Source of the DNA: Plakobranchus ocellatus
Lineage: Eukaryota; Mollusca; Gastropoda; Plakobranchidae
Reading direction: 5' to 3'
Length of the DNA stretch: 42,211 nucleotides
Assembly (NCBI GenBank): GCA_019648995.1
Contig: BLXT01007673.1
Coordinates: 1,255,193 to 1,297,403 of the forward strand
The notes beneath the pieces were generated by a model. The model had not been told where the DNA came from and did no database searches. It saw only the letters and a list, made by a program, of their open reading frames with translations. Numbering within the stretch: the stretch's first letter is position 1; every line of letters begins with the position of its first letter. This document shows positions 34,805-42,211 of the stretch, piece after piece. Both the position numbers and the translations under genes were made by a program.

Positions 34805-34945
34805 ATTTATTTGTATATAGCCAGTCCACAACATGGTGATCTCAGGCTTTCAGGCCCCCATTAAGCCAGGACATGAACCTGCAACAGAAGGGTTCCTGTA
34901 GATCTGTTTGCTATCCATTGTGTCACCAACACTGCTGCCCCCCCT
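34805..34945 (-). mobile_element. tRNA-like SINE, family B, copy 2
   Basis: On the minus strand there is an A-box-like TGACACAATGGATAGC (34935-34920) and a B box GGTTCATGTCCTGG (34879-34866). The family core GGGGGCCTGAAAGCC (34860-34846) and a tail ending GACTGGCTATATACAA follow. The tail is also found at 39124-39163. Confidence 0.65.
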
Positions 34946-36510
34946 TGTACAAAGATGAAAGGTTTTTAATTTTTTATTCATAGGCTACCACCCATTGGCA
35001 ATGGGCACCCTAGGACTTCTTTACTTTAAACTTTTCTAGATCTAACCCGTCGGCATAATGTATTACTATTAGATCTACAACAAATTTGATCTATTGGGCC
35101 TACTAGATCTAATAGAATCTTTGCTGCAAAAATCTAGTGCTAGACTTCGATTTTGCAATGCTTTTTTGAATAAAAACTGCAAAGCACATTTTTGTGGATC
35201 TAAGTCTGGATCAAATGCAATCTAACTTAGCTTATCTTATCTAAATCCTCCATCTTAGTAGGCTAATTAACAAACCCTATTACTGAAATTGAAGACTTCT
35301 ACATCTTCCCTACGGCTTGGTATTAGTTATGTTGGTAGTCTCTCTCTCTCTCTCTCTCTCCCTTTCTTTCATAAAATTCGCAAATCTTTTGTTGTAAAGG
35401 CCTGTGTAAGGCCGGCGCCATGGTTCCTGCCTTTTACATCTCAAATTGTAATGTGAAAGATCAAAGGATTGCAACAGGGCCTATCATTATGACTGGTAAT
35501 TATCAAATGCCATTTTCCTCACCAGTCGAACAAACGTTTGGCTCTTAAAATATCTTCTATGCTTTCAAGAATGTATTCAAACAATGAAATATATCTCTTA
35601 TTTTTTAAACAGGTGCATATCCCTTTAGACTTGTAATGTCACTCATGGTGTTTTCATTTTGCTTGCAACTTTATTATTGTGTTTCAATCTGTCTCCTTTA
35701 AAATCAAATATAGCACAATTTGTGTAGTTATCATTTTAATACAAATGTATCTTTTCAAAAACTATAGCTTTCATGCTGAAAGTAGCGATTAAGGTTTTAG
35801 GAATACAAAGGAAAATTGAATGCCTCCGGCTGTTGAGTTCAACAAAGGTTATTGAAAAACTGGCATTAGCCTTTCGGAAGAAGGTTGGGAAGAAAACTAT
35901 TAGATGACCTTCAAATGATATTCAGGTAATGTACTATAGAGTAAGTACAGGTATGTGTAATTATGCATAACAGCCCATACAATTTGCTTAAATGCGGTGG
36001 CAGGACTTCTCGAGAAAAAATAATTTGGTGCCAGAAACAGGGTCAGAATAGGTAAGATTGACACATTTGTGCTTTCCCGTTCTGAGTTATTATAGAGATA
36101 TCCTGACTGAGACATGAGAGGGGAGGGTAAGAAATGGCCGCATTAAGGCATTAATTATCCATGTGCATTTCTCAAGACAAAACAAAATAGAACAGATTGT
36201 CCAGGCAAACAGAAGGATTGAATTGGAAAAATCAGAAATTTTCATCTTCAATCGTGAAATCATAAATTGGACCAAAAATCAGGATATCCTGATTAAATCT
36301 GAACAAGTAGGCAGGCCTGCTGATGTACAATTAGTCAAAAAGTTTTCAGTACAAAATGTAAAGCACAAGATATATTGTGATCATCAAATAGAAGTAAAGG
36401 ATATTATTTTTTTCTTACACTGTTAACACCTGTTTTAATAAAAGTGTAAGATAAGAGTTGGTAAAATGAGGTTTCAATACTTCAACCTACTCTTCTGCAA
36501 AATCACCTAC
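34946..36510. other. Probable intron, no exon found
   Basis: The stretch holds further TAGATCTA motifs (35037, 35069, 35105), a (TC)n run at 35340-35361 and short frames without known domains. Confidence 0.4.
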
Positions 36511-36694
36511 CTTGGGTCTTGGGTTGTGATCTGGTTTAAGTCGAAGTTCTGGGCTGAAGACATGGTCTGCCCGTTGGCGGCTCCTGGCCCCACCAGATGC
36601 AACCTGACTAGCACCACCACTGCTGCCATTGCTACTGTTGTTGTCTACATGAAGCCGCCTAGAATCCTGGTTGCCAACAGTATTACTGGCTCCT
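36511..36694 (-). CDS. Exon of an unrecognised Asn/Ser/Gly-rich protein
   Basis: The acceptor (CCCTTTTTTACAAACCCAG) and donor (CCCAAG then GTAGGT) are good. In phase 2 the 184 bases read GASNTVGNQDSRRLHVDNN, then SSNGSSGGASQVASGGA, then RSRQRADHVFSPELR and LKPDHNPRPK without a stop, ending in phase 0. The first base completes an Arg codon with the AG left by the exon at 38699-38783. The first half is low-complexity and likely disordered; the second half is basic and looks conserved. The surrounding introns hold only repeats. I do not recognise the family. Confidence 0.6.
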
Positions 36695-38698
36695 CTGGGT
36701 TTGTAAAAAAGGGCATGGAAGTTGCTGAATGTCCACAATTTAAAAATCATTTGCCCTTCTTGTCCTGTTTCCCCATTTTTTTCACTTATTAGGAATTGAA
36801 GAAAGTTATAACATTGAGGAAGAATGTGAGTATAGAAATTTAATCTTTATATTACTGTTATCAACTCAACACTTAGGTTAGATATTTATCATCTCGCTGC
36901 CTGAGAAGACTACACAGTCATAAGTCCAAAATTTTTTATTTTAAGAAGTTTATATCATTATAATCAGCAGAGCAAGGTGCATCCTGTGGGATATATCCTA
37001 AATGGCTAACTTGAATAGTAAAAATTTTATGTATAAATGATATTTGGAGCTGAAGAAATGAGGGTAACTAAGTAAAATTTAATAGCTGGGCAATAGGGCG
37101 CAACAACTAAAGAAGGTAGGTGTAAATTAACTGACGGCCAAACAAGTGGCAAAAATTTTATGCAAAATCTTTTAAAGACCAAAGTGCAACTTAAAAATTA
37201 TTATTTCCACTCTCCAAAAAATTTTTAATTCTTTTACCATTCTTAGGTTAATAAATCATTACAAATGTTTCAATAATGATATAATCATGTAAGAAAAGTG
37301 CAATGAAAATTTGAAAAAATGGAAAACTACTTGGGTTAGTAACGGAAAGTTTTCAGTTGAAATTGTTGTATGGCAGAAATAAGCAACTATTTTCACATAT
37401 TTTTTACCTGTCGTATCTTGTATTATGACTGTATCATTCTTGGTAAATTATTGGTCTAGTTGTCGTATGTTGAGTTACGACATTTACTTCCTGATTTTAT
37501 TACCAAATTTGGAACGACGTTTATTTTTTCAATTAAAAAATTCAAGTTACATAACTAAGATATTCTGTTTCAGAATTATATTCTGATCATACCGAACAAA
37601 TTTTATTAAAGTTTCGCCAAAAAGGACTGAAATAGACAGTTTGTTGCTACTCCTGAAAAGTATTAGATTTAGACTTACAACAGTATTATTCCCGGATGGC
37701 AATATGTTCACATGAAATAATGCAAAGTGATTTGGACTCCAATGTTAACAAATTCCACATCTATAGTTTCCAGCTTCCCATTTCTGATAGGCCTGCATAT
37801 TTTTTTAAGCCAACATTTTGTTCTTCATAAAAAACTAAAGAACAATCTAGAAGATCAGGAATTAAATATTAAATAAGAGAACTATGAATATTTTTTCAAA
37901 ATCTTTTTGATGTGTATTTAATTCAAAATAAAATCATAGCTAGGAGCATTAGTAACTTTAAAACAATTGTTTTAAATCTCAGAGTGGCTTTGCATTAGAC
38001 AAATTGGAACCAAAATCTACATTATTCAATTAAAACAAAAAAATGAAGTAGTTAGATGTTGAGAAAATACATGAGTATGCATGCACATAGTAACATCAAA
38101 AGGTGAAATGCTTTCAAGGACCAAATCTCCCTCCCATACTGTCCAGTAAATGTCACAATGTATTTAACATTGCCCCACCCCCTCAAACTTTATGCGAGTA
38201 CTTTGGACTAAATCATTAAGATTGTGACAGCTTTTCATTTTCTTCCTCCAAACAAATTTTTATTTTGTGGATATACTGCAGGTAGGATATGGGGTGAAGA
38301 AAGACATGTTAAACACATAATAACTACTATCACATTATAAGACATTTTGCATCAAAAAAGCCATATAGATATGAATAATGCATTGTGGTAAAGATCCTCC
38401 TTTGATATAAAATAATATGATCTAATAAATTCATTCAAATATTTTAAAACTAATTGTGATAAAATGTCACAAATTATAATGGCTGCACCTTAAAAATAAT
38501 AACCCTTTCCTGCAATTTATTGTCTCATTGTGTAATGATGTTGGATATGTAGAAAACATTTGATGCGTAATGGAAAAGAAATCAAACAGCATTCAATTAC
38601 TTGCTAATAAATGGCAAAGTGTAAAATGATGGGGATGCGGATAAAGAAAGATCATGTAACCAAAAAATATACATGTTAATTCCACTCGATTAAGCTAC
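36695..38698. other. Probable intron of the minus-strand gene
   Basis: A-rich on the plus strand, with no other exon or repeat family recognised. Confidence 0.45.
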
Positions 38699-38783
38699 CT
38701 GTTTTTGCTTGACTTCATTTTTGATGCATCCAGCTGCCTCATCACTGAACGAGAGTCAACATTACTTTTTCTGTTGACGTGAA
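38699..38783 (-). CDS. Exon of the same unrecognised protein
   Basis: The donor (AACAG then GTAGCT) is good; the acceptor (GTGATTGAACAG) has a weak pyrimidine tract. In phase 1 the 85 bases read HVNRKSNVDSRSVMRQ and LDASKMKSSKN, leaving AG for the next exon. The first two bases complete Val with the G left by the exon at 41166-41226. The segment is basic and may be helical. Phase agreement on both sides supports it. Confidence 0.5.
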
Positions 38784-39112
38784 CTGTTCAATCACAAGAA
38801 TTTTTTTAAAAAAAAAGGTTAATGAAAACTTAGTTTAAAATACTTTAATGTTTCAATAATTCAATTAAATCTCTCATGTGCTTCAAAGGCAAGGCAGTTT
38901 TCTCCTGCTAGTTCCAAGTTCTATCAATAGAAAAGGTGAAATGCAGACTACTTTCATGTGATGTGAATGATAAGTTTTTATATTTGATATCTTTCAATCA
39001 TTCATCACTGAAGACATTAGGGCTGTAGAGAGGGGATGAACTCTGTCTAAAGCTGGAAATACAGCTTAGTGAACTGTTGCATTTTTGCATGATAAAAGAC
39101 TGGCTACTTACA

Positions 39113-39240
39113 AGGTTTGGTTTTTGTATATAGCCAGTCCACAGCAAGGTGATCTCAGGCTTTCGCAACGGCGCTTCGGGGGTGTGAGCATTGTTTGGGC
39201 ATATCCCCAATTGGCATGGGGTCTGGGAGCCAGACTCTGA
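39113..39240 (-). repeat. Repeat fragment sharing the tail of SINE family B
   Basis: Positions 39124-39163 match the tail of the copy at 34805-34945 (AAAGCCTGAGATCACC, then GACTGGCTATATAC). The rest (CCAATTGGGGATATGCCC and onward) is not in that copy, and no tRNA-like head is seen. It may be the 3' part of a partner LINE or another SINE subfamily. Confidence 0.55.
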
Positions 39241-39730
39241 ATCTCTAATTTTTCTTCTAGGCTCCTTTCACAAAATGAATGCCGCAAAATATCGTCTATT
39301 GTCTTCATTACCACAAATTTTGCAAGTTCTGTCAATTGATGTTGAGCTTGATTAATCAGGAGTTTTTTAAAATCACTTTGGCCTACATTTAGAAATCATT
39401 AACTAGATCAAAACAATTGGCAAACCTTAAAATGAAATGGAAATCAGTAGCTTCGATAATAATCTCAACAAAGAAAAATTTGTAACAGGAAATAATGTAG
39501 GCCACTAAACTCTCCTCAAAGACACTGAAATTCTGAGTGCGAAGAATATTTTCTCTTTGTCATCTAATCGAGTCACATCCTCACAAGAAAAAGCTGCCAT
39601 TCCAAATTTGTAAATCTAATTCTGGAATTAGGCTCTCAAGAAAATGACCTTTTTTCACTCATGAGCTTTCTGATCATAAACATGTCAGTGCCACAGCCCT
39701 CACAGGGCACAGGGTAAGCCAGCTCATCAC

Positions 39731-39885
39731 CAGGGATGCCAGTGGCCTCTGACAAAAAAGCAGGAAACTTATGTAGTAACAAATAGTTTTCTCAAAGCTG
39801 TGGTTAAAGTATAATTGACTTTCAAGTTCTAAAAATAAGGCAAAAAGTCGGAAATCCCGTTTGAATCGGAAAATTGGCATCCCTG
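39731..39885. mobile_element. hAT-like MITE
   Basis: A perfect 11-bp inverted repeat, CAGGGATGCCA (39731-39741) and TGGCATCCCTG (39875-39885), bounds about 155 bp. CAGGG...CA ends are typical of hAT-superfamily termini. No clean 8-bp target duplication is visible. There is no coding capacity. Confidence 0.55.
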
Positions 39886-40584
39886 CATGATCACATACCC
39901 AACCTCTTGTTGGGAGAGATTATGGAACAAAAATATGATAACCTATTCCTACGTGACAGCAGTTCTTATTACATGTACCGGTAATTGGTTTTAATTATTA
40001 GAAGTTAGTCTTCTTGGCTCAATTATTAACTTTGTAGTGGGTAGACCATGATTACTCATAAAAAAATAGAATATTATTATACGTTCAGGTTGCGTGAAAC
40101 TTAATTTTGGAAATTAAGCTGCAAGCATACCTCATTAATTATTTAATTATATAAGGACTTGCAAACAAAAGAGTAACTTCCAGATTCCAGAGGGTTGCCC
40201 TTGACTGTGCAGCGAAAGAAAGTGGGAGAGTGATTACATCACGAGGATTCCCTGAACAGGGATGATGAGCGAGAAAGCTCATACACGGATGTGCAGGCGC
40301 GCCCTGCCTTTTTGTCTGATGAATAGGACAATATGGTACTTTTCTTGATCACAGCCCAGCTTGTGTCTCTTGCTTTTTCCTTGTTAATTACAGGTAGCAG
40401 TAAAGGAACTTGGTTGGGCGAGCTACAACTATGGTAAGCCAGCAGCCAGTGGCTGTGTCCTGCGGCATAATACTAGTAGTCCAGTCAGCTTGGATCTATA
40501 CTCTATGTTAGAGTTTTACTTCATAAAGAGAGCAGATTGTTCACTGCTATTTCTCAATTTTTTTTTTTAAAAATTAATTAATGT
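39886..40584. other. Probable intron
   Basis: No exon is seen. A small perfect hairpin (ATGAGC, loop GAGAAA, GCTCAT) lies near 40265-40282. Confidence 0.4.
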
Positions 40585-40792
40585 ATTTTGGTCGATGCAG
40601 GCTGGTCAGGCCCCAGCCAATCTGGTTGGGCATTGCCCACCCTGCCCATATAGACGAGACGCCATTGGGCTTTCAGGCCCTTTATCAGGCCAGAATGCCA
40701 AAGTTGGGGCTCAAACCCAAAACAGAAGGGTTCCTGCACCTCTCAGAGCAGATTTGCTATCCGCTGTGTGACACACACCCTGGCTAGTCACA
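40585..40792 (-). mobile_element. tRNA-like SINE, family B, copy 3
   Basis: On the minus strand there is an A-box region TGTGTCACACAGCGGATAGC (40775-40756) and a B box GGGTTTGAGCCCC (40718-40706). The GGGCCTGAAAGCCC core near 40680-40668 follows. The 3' part is GC-rich and differs from copies 1 and 2. The plus-strand open frame over it is an artefact. Confidence 0.65.
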
Positions 40793-41165
40793 AGTTCTGA
40801 CCACTTGTTCAAACAGACAAAAAAATTTATAATTACATCTAATCTCAGACTTTTTTTAAGAATATGCCACCTAAATATAGTTCAGGTGATTACTAACAAT
40901 ACTAATATGTATGGGTAGAGGTGTAAAAAAGACAAGTTAAAAGTAAAAACATTTTGTATTTTTTGTAAATTTTGTTCAAATACTTTGCCAGTCATATTAT
41001 TTTTTTTTTATTTTTATTTTACACAATCTGTTGCAGGGAAGCATTATTCTTCTCTTTTCTTTCCTTTTTTTTCTTTTTTTTGATAACTCTTTGAATCTTT
41101 AATTTTGACTGTCTAGATAAAAAATTTTTTTAACTCAAAGGAAGTCAAAAGGCAAAAAAAAATAC
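40793..41165. other. Probable intron
   Basis: T-rich and A-rich runs; nothing recognised. Confidence 0.4.
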
Positions 41166-41226
41166 CTTGCCGTGTCCCATTAGACGCTGTGTTTCCTGAT
41201 GCACCAATGTTGTTATCTTCATCTTC
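41166..41226 (-). CDS. Exon of the unrecognised Asn/Ser-rich protein (most upstream seen)
   Basis: The acceptor (TTAATGTCTTTGACAG) and donor (GGCAAG then GTATTT) bound 61 bases. In phase 0 they read EDEDNNIGASGNTASNGTRQ with one base left over. That base joins the exon at 38699-38783 to give Val. The acidic start and Asn/Ser/Gly-rich rest match the low-complexity style of the exon at 36511-36694. Earlier exons must lie beyond the window's right edge. Confidence 0.5.
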
Positions 41227-41886
41227 CTGTCAAAGACATTAATTCAATAAAATTTATTCAGAAATAAAGACATGGTACATTTTTGTGAATGTGAAGGATG
41301 CTGCATGTTATTGTCTCAAGGCAGATTTTTGGCAGGAAAGCATGAATTCATTCACATGAATGTGATGCTAAAGCACAACAATAGCCAAATCAGAGTCATT
41401 GTTTTCGCAAACCCAGCAACAGTTAACATCGTCAACTATGTAAAAACCTCTTAATAATGTTTCCAATCAATACCTTTGTAGCAATATTGAGGAGATGCTT
41501 TTCATATCAAAGCAATAAAAAAATTTTGCCTCTCATTCAAACATGATAAAAAACATTTTCAGCTAAAGATCCAAAGAAATTTCCCGCTTAATAATTTCAC
41601 AACCATCTCTCTCAGTGCTCTTTATAACTGATAAAGTGAGGGCCTTGCTCTGATTAAACAAAGACAGATTGCGGGTGTGAGAGGGAAAAATCTAATTTAT
41701 TAAATGCTTATTGCACAAAACTTGACATAACTGAAAAAAATAAAACACAGACATGATTCAAAGACAAAAAAATAGACAAATGGGTGGACTTTCATGTGAT
41801 ATATGACACAACATACATTCCTAAGCCTATAAGACTAATAGAAGGCTCATGGGAATGCTGAAAAAAAATTTTTTTTTTTTTTTTTT
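41227..41886. other. Probable intron
   Basis: A 60-codon plus-strand frame (41272-41454) has no known domain. A poly-A/poly-T junction lies at 41862-41886. Confidence 0.4.
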
Positions 41887-42127
41887 GCAAGGCATCATCA
41901 TCATCATCAAGTGCCTTGCTTGTAAGCTTTGGCGATCATGTCCCTCCACAAATCCCTATCTTTGACGGCGGCCAGTGTATCCAATACTTTTCCTGTTCCA
42001 AGCCATGTGGCCAGTCCATCCATTATCTTCTCCCTTTGTCTTCCTCTGCTTCTTTTTCCTTCAAACTTTCCTGTTGTTACCAAATGTTCCAGTTTCCCTC
42101 TTCTCATCACGTGGCCCAGAAGGGACA
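41887..42127 (-). mobile_element. RTE-type LINE, 3' end (5'-truncated copy)
   Basis: The minus strand encodes LLGHVMRRGKLEHLVTTG, KFEGKRSRGRQREKIMDG, LATWLGTGKVLDTLAAVK and DRDLWRDMIAKAYKQGT, then TGA. This is the C-terminal tail of an RTE (BovB-like) ORF. The stop is the first unit of a (TGA)n 3' tail, so coding runs to the very end of the element. The frame is open over its whole length. The 5' truncation point at 42127 abuts the tail of a second copy. Confidence 0.85.
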
Positions 42128-42211
42128 AGGCATCATCATCATCAGGTGCCTTGCTTTACAGCGTTGGCGATCATGGTCCTCCACTTTTTCCTGTCCTTTG
42201 TCGCTTCTATT
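42128..42211 (-). mobile_element. RTE-type LINE, 3' end of a second copy (runs off the window)
   Basis: The minus strand reads IEATKDRKKWRTMIANAVKQ, then GT and a stop inside a (TGA)n tail, homologous to the end of the copy at 41887-42127. Both are in the same orientation, with no spacer between the tail of this copy and the truncated start of the other. Confidence 0.75.

Noticed and set aside
39112-39328. Open minus-strand frame (TELAKFVVMKTIDDILRHSF...) with acceptor-like and GTAAGT donor-like borders, resembling an amphipathic helix exon
   Set aside because: Its length breaks the phase between the exons at 41166 and 38699, and its 3' half is repeat sequence shared with a SINE tail. It may be a cryptic exon at most.
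40255-40285. GATGATGAGCGAGAAAGCTC, similar at a glance to a hammerhead ribozyme core
   Set aside because: The required CUGAUGA is not present and the stems cannot be formed; only a small hairpin remains.
40581-40787. 68-codon plus-strand frame
   Set aside because: It lies antisense over SINE family B copy 3.

Overview
This is an AT-rich invertebrate nuclear window without bacterial-style genes. Mixed retroelements (Gypsy LTR, Penelope-like, RTE), tRNA-derived SINEs, piggyBac and hAT-like pieces, simple repeats and short exons with GT/AG borders suggest a bilaterian, plausibly a gastropod mollusc. The species is not determinable from what I can see.

Left part (1 to about 9 kb). The window opens inside a broken Gypsy-type element (RT and RNase H, then a 3' LTR at 1118-1782). 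A Penelope-like remnant follows on the minus strand (2445-3590). Next come the last two coding exons of a plus-strand host gene that I recognise as TMEM134 (4108-4161 and 4889-4968), separated by an intron holding a tRNA-type SINE. The TMEM134 stop codon lies inside a good 5' splice site, and an in-phase alternative last exon is possible at 8392-8464.

Middle part (9 to 29 kb). This is mostly AT-rich DNA without recognisable genes. It holds two RTE LINE 3' fragments in the same orientation (17.3-18.8 kb), a solo copy of the same Gypsy LTR with a 5-bp target duplication (19251-19901), a second SINE copy (20.1 kb) and an internally deleted piggyBac transposon between two TTAA sites (about 23.95-25.97 kb). 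A six-copy, 115-bp tandem array lies at 26.3-27.0 kb. There are two assembly gaps (10200-10450 and 28730-28744).

Right part (29 to 42 kb). A chain of small minus-strand exons (41166-41226, 38699-38783, 36511-36694) keeps one reading phase across all three and encodes an Asn/Ser-rich protein that I do not recognise. Weaker 3' exons may lie at 32288-32360, 31146-31164, 30835-30856 and 29402-29427. Interspersed are a second piggyBac-like remnant (to 32134), SINE-like copies of a second family (also at 5.6 kb), a hAT-like MITE (39731-39885) and two abutting RTE 3' ends at the right edge.

The two host genes would converge. The plus strand looks T-rich on the left and A-rich on the right, which fits that arrangement. 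Everything else appears to be repeat debris in introns and intergenic DNA. I found no compact, clearly new multi-gene system. The most useful leads are the unrecognised minus-strand gene, the dual-use TMEM134 stop/splice site, the 115-bp array, the excess of the TAGATCTA palindrome, and the two piggyBac-like elements that share terminal bases.
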